DNA from: Bacteroidales bacterium
GTDB lineage: Bacteria > Bacteroidota > Bacteroidia > Bacteroidales > F082
Direction of reading: 5' to 3'
Length of the DNA stretch: 64,000 bases
Assembly: GCA_017460915.1 (NCBI GenBank)
Contig: JAFUAA010000042.1
Coordinates: forward strand, 1 to 64,000
In this document: in pieces, positions 50,297-57,963 of the stretch
Numbering within the stretch: the first letter of the stretch is position 1
Layout of the letters: each line of letters starts with the position of its first letter
Translations under genes and position numbers: made by a program
Notes under the pieces: model-generated
Databases searched by the model: none
Seen by the model: only the letters and a program-made list of their open reading frames with translations
What the model was told of the DNA's origin: nothing

Positions 50297-51139
50297 ATGA
50301 AGAATAATACTATTGCAATTACGTTGTTTTGTTTTCTACTTTGTCATTCTGTGTTGGCTCAAAAGGATAATTGTCCTTTCGATTCGCTTGACGTTGCTCG
50401 TTTACAGGTTATGTATGACTTGACATATACCGAAGACACGACACATTTGGAATGGAGAGGGACAGAAAGGATGCTTTTGCTTTTAGGTAACGAAATGTCA
50501 TATTTTGCCAGTTATAAGCACTACAGACTTGACAGGATCCGTTATCAGAAAATGCAGGACGGCACATACTGGGAATGGTTTCGCGACGAATCTTCAGGCT
50601 ATGTCGGCAGATATTTGTATCAGTTGTTCAAAGGCTTCCCAAGAGGGAAGATGACAATGACGGATATCATCTTTCTTACTGGAAAATTTATGTATGAGGA
50701 GGATTTGGGACTTTTCGAATGGAATATTCTTGAGGATACAATGACAATAGAAGGTTTTCTTTGCCAAAAAGCAATGTGTAATTACGGAGGTCGCACTTGG
50801 GAGGCTTGGTTTACTGATGAGCTTCCGTTCAGCGATGGCCCCTACAAGTTTCACGGTTTGCCCGGGCTAATCTTAAAAGTGGCAGATACAAAAAATCATT
50901 ATAGCTTTGATTTTGTTTCTGTTGAGGTGCCTGCACAAGGGACAAATATAGAGTGGTACCACGGAATTGATGGCACTGAATACGTTGTTACTACAAGAAA
51001 TAAATTAAAAATAATTGAGGATGACCTGCGCGAAAACATAATGAGCCAGTTTGACGAGTTGACAAGCCCGGATGCCCAAAAAAGAATGTATGGCGTAATG
51101 CAATCTCGCAACAACCCCATCGAACTTGACAGGAAATGA
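50297..51139 (+). CDS. GLPGLI-family secreted protein, unit 2
   Basis: The start is taken at ATG 50297 (MKNNTIAITLFCFLLCHSVLAQ signal peptide). The 280-residue protein has GGRTWEAWFTDELPF...GPYKFHGLPGLILKVADT. It is clearly homologous to units 1 and 3 over its length but diverged, while its last 11 codons (SRNNPIELDRK) match unit 1 closely at the DNA level. This suggests recombination or conversion at the end. Confidence 0.85.
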   Translation: MKNNTIAITLFCFLLCHSVLAQKDNCPFDSLDVARLQVMYDLTYTEDTTHLEWRGTERMLLLLGNEMSYFASYKHYRLDRIRYQKMQDGTYWEWFRDESSGYVGRYLYQLFKGFPRGKMTMTDIIFLTGKFMYEEDLGLFEWNILEDTMTIEGFLCQKAMCNYGGRTWEAWFTDELPFSDGPYKFHGLPGLILKVADTKNHYSFDFVSVEVPAQGTNIEWYHGIDGTEYVVTTRNKLKIIEDDLRENIMSQFDELTSPDAQKRMYGVMQSRNNPIELDRK

Positions 51140-51201
51140 AAAGGAAATATCGAAAATCAGAAAAAAATACCGAAAAAGGCTTGCAATGATAAAAAAAGTT
51201 G

Positions 51202-51210
51202 TATATTTGC
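51202..51210 (+). promoter_or_regulatory. Cassette promoter 3, TATATTTGC
   Basis: The same box and flanks as promoter 1, including AAAAAAAGTTG just upstream. Confidence 0.7.
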
Positions 51211-51230
51211 CCCATCAAACACCCGTTCCC

Positions 51231-51515
51231 ATGACGACGAGACGACTACATACGATGCCCCACCGTTTTTCGAGACGAGTTCTCCGCCAAGCGGAGTGGC
51301 AGGCCCATTGGCTTGCGAAGGGAATGTGGTGGCTTGGGAAAAACAAGTTCATCAGGTTTTTGGCCACCGATGCCAAAACGGGCATTGGCTTCTGCATGGG
51401 TGGTAATCATCCGACATGCGGTAGGCTCTATAGGGTTGGCGTTATGGCGAGGAAAGCATTCTACCGCTTTGCCACAATGGGCTTTGCCTATGAGGGGAAA
51501 TTAACTGAGTACTAA
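51231..51515 (+). CDS. Leader frame, type B (94 residues), unit 3
   Basis: Nearly identical to the unit 2 frame through GNHPTCGRLYRVGV, then VMARKAFYRFATMGFAYEGK. It is separated by 19 bases from the peptide gene. Confidence 0.5.
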   Translation: MTTRRLHTMPHRFSRRVLRQAEWQAHWLAKGMWWLGKNKFIRFLATDAKTGIGFCMGGNHPTCGRLYRVGVMARKAFYRFATMGFAYEGKLTEY

Positions 51516-51534
51516 ATCCTAAAACTGAACTAAA

Positions 51535-51768
51535 ATGAAGAAATTAGTTAGAAAAACCACGTTTGTCCTGTCTTTCTTGGGACTGTTCACCTTTGTTGCA
51601 CCGAAACTGGCGAAAGCGGAATCTGGTCCAGAAACTGAACCTGGGCAATTTTGTGCAAAGTATACTTGCACGAATGGGCTTAACGGGTATATATGTGGCC
51701 CAGATGAACTCATTGTCTATAAGGCAATTGCCGAGATATGTGGCATCCAAATCGAGGTTTTGGATTGA
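51535..51768 (+). CDS. Small secreted cysteine-rich peptide, unit 3
   Basis: The 77-residue product has the shared signal MKKLVRKTTFVLSFLGLFTF and KLAKA. The mature part is acidic with four Cys (FCAKYTC.NG...ICG...EICG). Its cysteine order is like that of unit 1 (C, TC.xG, C, C). A GLPGLI gene follows after 79 bases. Confidence 0.75.
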   Translation: MKKLVRKTTFVLSFLGLFTFVAPKLAKAESGPETEPGQFCAKYTCTNGLNGYICGPDELIVYKAIAEICGIQIEVLD

Positions 51769-51847
51769 TAACACAATCATACGCTGAAAAAGGGGATGGG
51801 AATGACCATTCTCATCCCCAAATACCTAACAAGTAAATCCAACAACT

Positions 51848-52690
51848 ATGAAAAAACATGTATTAGCCCTACTATTGTTGGCTTGTGCAATCTCAAGCCA
51901 AGCCCAAGGATTGGACAATGAAATCCAAGTCCTTGATGATGCCAAGCTGAAGGTCATATACAGATTGACCTACATTGAGGATACCAACCAAATCAAGCAT
52001 GAAGACAAGGAAAAGATGCTGCTCCTGATAGGAAATGAAGTCAGTTGGTTCCAAAGCTACAACCATTACCGGCTGAATCACCTCGTCCGAAAGCATCGGC
52101 AAGAAGGAACTTTGGACGTTTGGAGAAAAAGCGGTGAGGGGATGCGATACGCGAGCAAGTTGCTGTATTCCGTTTACAAGAACTATCTGGCGGGAAAAAT
52201 CATGATAACGGATGTCCTTTCGATGACCAATCAGTGGTGTCTATATGAAGAACCTATCCTTGACTTTCAATGGGAAATAAAGGAAGACACGGCTGAGATT
52301 ATGGGCTTTCACGTCCAAAAAGCCGTCTGCGATTTCGGAGGGCGCACTTGGGAGGCTTGGTTCGCCGAGGAATTGCCATACAACGACGGCCCATACAAGT
52401 TTTCCGGTTTGCCAGGCTTGATTCTCAGCGTTGCCGATACGAAAAACCATTATCGTTTTGAGTTGGTTTCCGTTGAAGATCCTGATCCTGACACGAAAAT
52501 TGAGTTTGAGGAACAAGAATACATGAGGACCACCAAGGAAGCTTTCATGGGTGCATTAAGCAATGACATCGACAACATTGTGGATGAAGTGATGGAAACC
52601 ATCACAACAAATGGGTCCGAGGATGCGATGAGAAGAAGGATTTACGAAATTATCAAATCGAAAAACAACCCCATTGAAAGAGGTTTGTGA
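51848..52690 (+). CDS. GLPGLI-family secreted protein, unit 3
   Basis: The 280-residue protein has the signal peptide MKKHVLALLLLACAISSQAQ. The motif region is GGRTWEAWFAEELPY...GPYKFSGLPGLILSVADT. Base composition is more GC-rich than that of units 1 and 2, so this copy may have entered from a different source. Confidence 0.85.
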   Translation: MKKHVLALLLLACAISSQAQGLDNEIQVLDDAKLKVIYRLTYIEDTNQIKHEDKEKMLLLIGNEVSWFQSYNHYRLNHLVRKHRQEGTLDVWRKSGEGMRYASKLLYSVYKNYLAGKIMITDVLSMTNQWCLYEEPILDFQWEIKEDTAEIMGFHVQKAVCDFGGRTWEAWFAEELPYNDGPYKFSGLPGLILSVADTKNHYRFELVSVEDPDPDTKIEFEEQEYMRTTKEAFMGALSNDIDNIVDEVMETITTNGSEDAMRRRIYEIIKSKNNPIERGL

Positions 52691-52734
52691 TATAATAAAG
52701 AAGAAATTTCCGTTGTAATTAGAAAAAATAGTTT

Positions 52735-52743
52735 TATATTTGC
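52735..52743 (+). promoter_or_regulatory. Cassette promoter 4, TATATTTGC
   Basis: The same box, followed by CCCCGTCAAACACCCGTTCCC as in the other units. The upstream AT block of units 1-3 is replaced. Confidence 0.7.
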
Positions 52744-52763
52744 CCCGTCAAACACCCGTTCCC

Positions 52764-52892
52764 ATGACGACGAGACGCCTACATACGACGCCCCATCCTC
52801 TTTCGAGGCGAGTTCTCCGCCAAGCGGAGTGGCAGGCCCGTTGGCTTGCGAAGGGAATGTGGTGGCTTGGCAAAAACCGATTCATCAGTTGA
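52764..52892 (+). CDS. Leader frame, type A (42 residues), unit 4
   Basis: Differs from unit 1 by Ser to Ala and His to Arg only. It ends MWWLGKNRFIS. Confidence 0.45.
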   Translation: MTTRRLHTTPHPLSRRVLRQAEWQARWLAKGMWWLGKNRFIS

Positions 52893-52950
52893 AGCCTCTG
52901 TAATCATGCGGCTTGCCGTTTACGGAGGCGAAGAACATCGACAGGCAACT

Positions 52951-52997
52951 GAAAAAGTCCCGTTAGGAGAAAGGCCAGAGTTGGTAACGCCTTTTTC
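52951..52997 (+). promoter_or_regulatory. Hairpin between leader frame and cargo gene (unit 4)
   Basis: GAAAAAG and CGTTA arms face TAACG and CTTTTTC, as in unit 1; the loop differs by a few bases. Confidence 0.45.
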
Positions 52998-53060
52998 TTG
53001 AGCCACACAAAACCAAACGCTATCCGATCGTTTTCGGAAAAGCAACTTAAATCTAAAAAA

Positions 53061-53798
53061 ATGAAGAAATTAGTTAGAAAATCAATGTTTGTCCTGCCTT
53101 TTTGGGGACTGTTCATAGGTATGCTTAGCATGACGTCTTGTAAAAAAGAAATGCAATTCAGTTGCGACCCAGAAATCCATAGATGGGCTAAAGAGAATAC
53201 TGATAGATTTCAAGAAATCACACGTGAACAATTGGCAACTCTGCCTCTTCCACTCGCTCAGGCTGCCTATCGTACACTAACCCCGGAGAAGAAATTCGAA
53301 TTCTGGAACGAGAAATTTGACATTGTATATTCACAATGGGACGCTCCTGTTCGTGAAATGATAGATGACATGAGGTCTCACATAACCGTCAGTTGGTTTA
53401 ATCCGAATTTGGGTGCGGTAGACAAAGATTACATTGATTCTTGGGAAAACATCATGTTGACCGAATGGATGGATTCGACCAACTATAATCTGAGTTTTTG
53501 TCTGATATACACTGAAGATGAGTTTTATGCACTAGAGAATTCCTCAGGGGATAGAGATTGCTCTTGGGCAAATGTGCCCTCAGGGCTTATGGAAAAATAT
53601 ATGCCTTCCCAAAAGTCTCCAAGAGATAGTGGCGTAGGTACATGTACTTGTTTATGGAATTCGTCTTGTCCAAAGGGAGAAAAGTGTAAGAGCCCAAATT
53701 GTCATAAAACTCTTGAGGGATGTGGCTTTGCATGGCTTTCTCGTTGTACCAAGATCTGTGTGAAGGACGAGTCTGATGACATTATAATAGTTCTTTAA
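53061..53798 (+). CDS. Fulvocin C-related lipoprotein on a cassette signal peptide
   Basis: The 245-residue protein starts MKKLVRKSMFVLPFWGLF, the shared cassette start, then has a lipobox (MLSMTSC). A middle domain follows (LATLPLPLAQAAYRTLTPEKK). The C-terminus has eight Cys in the order C-x-C-x5-C-x5-C-x4-C-x6-CG-x2-W-x3-C-x3-C (from CTCLWNSSC to CTKIC). Fulvocin C of Myxococcus and the related Bacteroidota proteins have nearly this spacing, including GCG..W. I therefore call it fulvocin C-related; whether it is cut to release a bacteriocin is unknown. The stop touches the next ATG (TAAATG). Confidence 0.7.
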   Translation: MKKLVRKSMFVLPFWGLFIGMLSMTSCKKEMQFSCDPEIHRWAKENTDRFQEITREQLATLPLPLAQAAYRTLTPEKKFEFWNEKFDIVYSQWDAPVREMIDDMRSHITVSWFNPNLGAVDKDYIDSWENIMLTEWMDSTNYNLSFCLIYTEDEFYALENSSGDRDCSWANVPSGLMEKYMPSQKSPRDSGVGTCTCLWNSSCPKGEKCKSPNCHKTLEGCGFAWLSRCTKICVKDESDDIIIVL

Positions 53799-55007
53799 AT
53801 GGACGACCAAACTAAATACAAGAAAGGCTTTTATGCCTTTTATCTCATCGTAGGCGTATATGTGGCCGTGATGTATCTTTTGTGTGCCTCCCGTGGAGAA
53901 CAACGTTCATATAGCATAATGATGAACCTATCCCTTTCTTTTGGCATTTTCTCGGGCATTTGCTTCGTTGAGGCAAACAAGGCAAAACGTTGGTTAGTAC
54001 CTTTGTTTTTGGGTGTGTTATGGGGTGTGGGAGCTGTCATAGATTCAAATTCAAGCATATGGAGCCAGAGTATTGTCCGCAGGGATTTGTATTACCTTCT
54101 TCTTCTCTTCGTGCCATTGCTTGCAGTATGGGCATTGTCAAGGATCAAAAAAGGCCAAAATCTTGTCAAGACCTTTGTTGGTGCGGTGTTTGCCCTGTTC
54201 TCGCTTGGCTTTTTACCAGGCAGAGGAAAGTTGGAGCCGCTATACGACATATTGCTTGTGGTGATGGCTATGGCTGCTTTTGCCATGGTGACCCTAAACC
54301 AAAACCGCCGCCAGCGCTGGATTTCATTGTTGGTTTTTCTGGTCATTTATTCCTACATGGTCATCGCAAATCCCTATGGTAATTTGGTCTTGTTTGTCCT
54401 TGTGGCGGTTGCCTTGTTGGTGGTGGTGGGAATCCTATCGGCCGCGTGGAGCGCCAAAACCAAGAAGAAGGCTTTCGTTGTCACGGCTTGCCTGATGTCG
54501 GCCATTGCGGTATTTGCCATTCCATTATGGTCGAGTTATGCCTTGCATCGTTTTGAGTATCCAGAACACGCCATTCCCGTTAAGGAGCAGGTGAAATTCG
54601 AGAGCGCCTTCACCACCCCCGAAAACGACACCCTTACGCTGGAAACGCTTCACGGGAAGACTGTCGTGCTCTATTTTTGGTCGGCTTCTTGCGGCACTTG
54701 CCATGCCATGATGCCGGATTACTCGGCCTTTGCCGAGTCCTACGCGGATGTTCCCGACATAATCTTCTATGCTGTCTTCATGGGCGAAAAGGAGAGGGAA
54801 CTGAAGCATTATGAGGAGATGGCGGTCCATGAATACGCTTTCCATTGGGCCAAAGCCCTCGATGCAAAAGAAGTGATGGGAAAAATGAGGTTCAACTCGT
54901 TCCCTCATCTCACGATTGTTTCCCCCGACGGGATGGTGGTCTATAATGGCATAGCCGATTTCCAACGGATGAATGTCTATCATCCTCGAAGATACCTGAA
55001 GCGTTGA
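53799..55007 (+). CDS. Membrane protein with C-terminal thioredoxin domain (TlpA-like, CGTC)
   Basis: The 402-residue protein has about eight membrane helices in its first 250 residues, then a periplasmic thioredoxin fold: VVLYFWSASCGTCHAMMPDY with the redox pair CGTC, and FNSFPHLTIVSPDG with the cis-Pro. It should handle disulfides in the periplasm, probably those of the Cys-rich lipoprotein encoded directly upstream; the two are coupled at TAAATG. Its last codons run into the fossil end of a small-peptide gene. Confidence 0.75.
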   Translation: MDDQTKYKKGFYAFYLIVGVYVAVMYLLCASRGEQRSYSIMMNLSLSFGIFSGICFVEANKAKRWLVPLFLGVLWGVGAVIDSNSSIWSQSIVRRDLYYLLLLFVPLLAVWALSRIKKGQNLVKTFVGAVFALFSLGFLPGRGKLEPLYDILLVVMAMAAFAMVTLNQNRRQRWISLLVFLVIYSYMVIANPYGNLVLFVLVAVALLVVVGILSAAWSAKTKKKAFVVTACLMSAIAVFAIPLWSSYALHRFEYPEHAIPVKEQVKFESAFTTPENDTLTLETLHGKTVVLYFWSASCGTCHAMMPDYSAFAESYADVPDIIFYAVFMGEKERELKHYEEMAVHEYAFHWAKALDAKEVMGKMRFNSFPHLTIVSPDGMVVYNGIADFQRMNVYHPRRYLKR

Positions 55008-55051
55008 TTGAAGGAGTCATGTTAGCTTGCAACGTCAGTGTTCAGAAGTAG
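54998..55051 (+). pseudogene. Fossil 3' end of a cassette Cys-peptide gene
   Basis: Reading from 54998 gives EALIEGVMLACNVSVQK and TAG. The unit 1 peptide ends EELLEGVMVACNISIQK. The first 10 bases overlap the end of the thioredoxin gene in another frame. Confidence 0.75.
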
Positions 55052-55076
55052 TAAATAAGGTTTATGATACACAATA

Positions 55077-55118
55077 GCTACATCCCGCAACAACCCCATC
55101 GAACTCGACCGGAAATGA
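55077..55118 (+). pseudogene. Fossil 3' end of a GLPGLI gene
   Basis: Reading from 55077 gives ATSRNNPIELDRK and TGA, as in units 1 and 2 (AASRNNPIELDRK). The TGA overlaps the ATG of the TonB-receptor-like gene (ATGA), so the lost GLPGLI gene was once coupled to it. Confidence 0.8.
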
Positions 55119-57739
55119 AACCGCTTTGGATCCATATCGTTTTGTTTTTGCTGTTGTGCAATGCGCTTTCCGCCCAAACCGTCATCAGCGGCAGCGTGAA
55201 AGACACGGAAGGCGAGACTTTGCCCAACATCAAGGTGCTGGCGTATAAAGCCGGTTCGCGCATCATCGTGGCCTACGCGGGCACGGACAACGATGGTCGC
55301 TACAGTCTTTCCGTCACCGCCGAGGCCGACAGTCTGGATTTGGCCACCTCGTCGCTGTTTTTCGAGAAGCAGACCAAACGCATCGCCAACCGTAGCCAGA
55401 CAATAAACTTCTCTCTCCGCGAAGAAGTGCAAGAGCTGAAAGGCGTCACCGTGCGCGCCCGAAGCATCGAGCAGAAGGGTGATACGCTGGAGTATGTTGT
55501 CGGCTCCTTCGTGCAGAAACAAGACAAGAGCATCGAGGACGTGTTGAAGCGGATGCCCGGCATCGAAGTGGCCGACGACGGCAAAATCACCTACCAAGGC
55601 TTGCCCATCCAGAAGTTCTATGTGGAAGGAATGGATTTGATGGGCGGCAGTTATGCCTCCATCAGCAAAAACTTGCCGCACCAATCGGTGTCGTCGGTCG
55701 AGGTGTACGAGAACCACCAGCCCATCAAGATGCTGGAGGACCGCGTCAGCTCCGAGCAGGCTTCCATCAACATCAAACTCGCCAAGGACGTGGCCCTCAC
55801 CGGTACGGCCAAGGTGGGCTTGGGCGCGTGGCCCTTCCTTTGGAACGTCAACCTCACTCCCATGCTCTTTTCCGGCAAGGTGCAGATGCTGGCCGCCTAT
55901 CGCACCAACAACACAGGCGACGACCTCACGATGTACAGCCGAATGCTGGCCTTGGAGAACCTGCAAGGCGAGCGACCCGCCAAGTTGGGCGAGGAACTCA
56001 GCATCAAGCGGGCCAGCACGCCGTTGTTCAACACGAACCGCTATTTGGACAACCACACGCACCTTATTAATTTGAACACGCTGTTTCCCGTCAGCGAAAA
56101 CACCACCTTGCGCGTCAACCTCTATTATCTCAACGACTTGCGCAAGCAGTCCGTCAGCCAAAGCAATACGCTTTACTTCGCCGCTGACACTTTGGCCTAC
56201 ACCGAGCAAATCGACAACCGCCTGCGCGACAACCAATTGTTCGGCACCATCACGCTCAACCGCAACGACAAGGCTTATTATTTAGACAACAAACTCAATT
56301 TCTCCAAGGCTTGGGACAACGCTTTCGGCCTCGACGTGAACAACGGACTTCCAGTCGGCCAAACGCTGAAAACGCCTGCTTTGTCGGTGGATAACGACTT
56401 GAGGCTCATCATCCCCATCGGGAAACGCCTATTGGACTTCACTTCCTATATCGGCTATGGGCAAACGCCACATCGTCTTGAAGTGGAGCCTGGGCAATTC
56501 GCCAACCTGCTCAACGATAGCCTTGCCTATGCCAAGACCGTTCAAGAGTTGAACACACGTCAATATTTCGCCGACCACGCCGTCAGTGCCATCTTTTCGG
56601 CGGGACGATTCACCATCCGGCCCAAGGTGGGTTTCCTTTTCGTGGAACGACAGATTGCCTCGCAACTGACGCTTTCCGACGGCGAAACCGATTGGCAAAG
56701 CGAACTTGCCCCCGATGCGCAAGTGAAGCGGCGCAACGTGAAGCCTTATCTCACCGCTGAGGTGGAATACAAGCGCAAACGCTTCTCGGCAGGAGTAGAT
56801 TTGCCGCTGAGCCTGCAAGCCGTTTCGGTGCAGAGCGAGAGCAACAGCGACCAAATGACAAAACTCTTGTTCAATCCCGTCGTTTGGAGTCGCCTGAAAC
56901 TCGGCAACTTCTGGACGCTCAATGCCTCGGCGCGAATGACCCACAGCGTGGAAAACTACGATTCGTGGATGGACACCTATCTCCTCACCGACTATCAGGA
57001 TTTGGTGCTGCGCAAGGCGCCGCTTTCGCTGTCGCGCACCTTGTCGGGCAGCTTTGGCGTGCAGTTCAAGGAACCGTTCATTTCCTTGAACACCGATTTG
57101 CGCTATGGCTTCGGTCACACCCACAGCGAAAACATGTACCGCTACGAAGTGGGGGAGGGCGGCACGTCCTTGCTGCAAGTCGTGGCCCTGCCCAACGACC
57201 GTTTCTACCAAACCTTGAGTGGCAGCGTCAAGAAGTATTTCTCGCCCATTCGCACCAGTATCGGCTTGAAAGGCAATCTGTTGGATTCCAAAGGTGTTGC
57301 GTTGGTCAACGAGGCATTAATGAACACGCATTCCGTTTCCTACAGCCTCTCGCCCTCTCTGATGTTCAAGGTGACGGAGTGGCTGAATGTGGATTATTCG
57401 CTGAATTACAACAAAATGTACGCTTTCATCGATGAGCAAAAACGCAGCGAAATCACCTATTGGCGGCATTTCGGCAAGGCTTTCGCTTTCCTGAAACGCA
57501 ACCAAACCGTGAGTTTGACGGCGGAGTATTACCGTCACCAAGGCCAGCCTTACCTCTTCGTGGATGCCAGTTATGAGTTTTCCGTCAAGCAGCCCAGACT
57601 CGACTTCGAGGTGCGCTGGAACAACATTTTCAACAGCAAGAAATACGTTTCGTACTATTCGGGTGCGTTTTCGATGCAAGAAACCGTTTACACCCTCCGC
57701 CCGATGGAACTGACAGCCTCGGTTCGTTTCAGATTTTGA
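55115..57739 (+). CDS. TonB-receptor-like outer-membrane protein with carboxypeptidase-regulatory domain
   Basis: The start is taken at ATG 55115 (MKPLWIHIVLFLLLCNALSAQ), which overlaps the GLPGLI fossil stop. The 874-residue protein has a CarboxypepD_reg-like domain (VISGSVKDTEGETLPNIKVLAY), a plug-like part (EDVLKRMPGIEVADDGKITYQGLPIQKFYVEG), then a large beta-barrel ending in an aromatic strand (LTASVRFRF). Such proteins are typical neighbours of GLPGLI genes. No TonB box is certain. It may carry peptides or nutrients across the outer membrane; its role with the cassette products is inference. Confidence 0.8.
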   Translation: MKPLWIHIVLFLLLCNALSAQTVISGSVKDTEGETLPNIKVLAYKAGSRIIVAYAGTDNDGRYSLSVTAEADSLDLATSSLFFEKQTKRIANRSQTINFSLREEVQELKGVTVRARSIEQKGDTLEYVVGSFVQKQDKSIEDVLKRMPGIEVADDGKITYQGLPIQKFYVEGMDLMGGSYASISKNLPHQSVSSVEVYENHQPIKMLEDRVSSEQASINIKLAKDVALTGTAKVGLGAWPFLWNVNLTPMLFSGKVQMLAAYRTNNTGDDLTMYSRMLALENLQGERPAKLGEELSIKRASTPLFNTNRYLDNHTHLINLNTLFPVSENTTLRVNLYYLNDLRKQSVSQSNTLYFAADTLAYTEQIDNRLRDNQLFGTITLNRNDKAYYLDNKLNFSKAWDNAFGLDVNNGLPVGQTLKTPALSVDNDLRLIIPIGKRLLDFTSYIGYGQTPHRLEVEPGQFANLLNDSLAYAKTVQELNTRQYFADHAVSAIFSAGRFTIRPKVGFLFVERQIASQLTLSDGETDWQSELAPDAQVKRRNVKPYLTAEVEYKRKRFSAGVDLPLSLQAVSVQSESNSDQMTKLLFNPVVWSRLKLGNFWTLNASARMTHSVENYDSWMDTYLLTDYQDLVLRKAPLSLSRTLSGSFGVQFKEPFISLNTDLRYGFGHTHSENMYRYEVGEGGTSLLQVVALPNDRFYQTLSGSVKKYFSPIRTSIGLKGNLLDSKGVALVNEALMNTHSVSYSLSPSLMFKVTEWLNVDYSLNYNKMYAFIDEQKRSEITYWRHFGKAFAFLKRNQTVSLTAEYYRHQGQPYLFVDASYEFSVKQPRLDFEVRWNNIFNSKKYVSYYSGAFSMQETVYTLRPMELTASVRFRF

Positions 57740-57963
57740 AAAAAATCGCCCAAAATGTTGTCAGTAAGCAAAAAAGTCGTACTTTTGCGGCCTCGTTAGT
57801 TACAGTCCATCGTCTGACTTCTGAGCGCGCTAACGCATTGGTTTATGGGCGAAAATGAATTAATGCACAAAAAAGTTGGAGCGTATGGAAGAAAGGTGTA
57901 ATTTTGCACACCCAAAAATAGGGTAGTGTCTTATAGAATTGGATAAACAATATTAAACACAAA
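57740..57963 (+). promoter_or_regulatory. Leader region of the rplM operon with two promoter boxes
   Basis: TACTTTTGC at 57780-57788 and TAATTTTGC at 57899-57907 (with TTG 20 bases upstream) are both good -7 boxes. Between them CGTTAG and CTAACG (about 57796-57835) can close a stem, which could be a ribosomal-protein leader for L13. I recall an L13 leader class reported in Bacteroidia but cannot check it. Confidence 0.5.

Larger units (their letters stand above)
49546..51139 (+). repeat. Tandem cassette unit 2 (leader type B, Cys peptide, GLPGLI)
   Basis: It has the same order as unit 1, with TATCGAAAATCAG...TACCG at its start. The leader is of type B, shared with unit 3: after WWLGKNKFI it continues FLATDAKTGIGF instead of stopping. 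Confidence 0.85.
51145..52690 (+). repeat. Tandem cassette unit 3 (leader type B, Cys peptide, GLPGLI)
   Basis: It opens with TATCGAAAATCAG...TACCG, then TATATTTGC and a type B leader. The GLPGLI tail here is KNNPIERGL, so it has lost the conserved ELDRK end. Confidence 0.85.
52700..55118 (+). repeat. Tandem cassette unit 4 (leader type A, exchanged cargo)
   Basis: It has TATATTTGC, a type A leader nearly identical to unit 1 and the MKKLVRKSMFVL start, but the cargo is a fulvocin C-like lipoprotein and a membrane thioredoxin. The 3' ends of a small-peptide gene (54998-55051) and a GLPGLI gene (55077-55118) remain behind the new cargo. Confidence 0.8.

Noticed and set aside
48008-55118. CRISPR array or integron
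   Set aside because: The repeat units are about 1.5 kb with genes inside; there are no short regularly spaced repeats, and no cas, integrase or attC-like site is seen.
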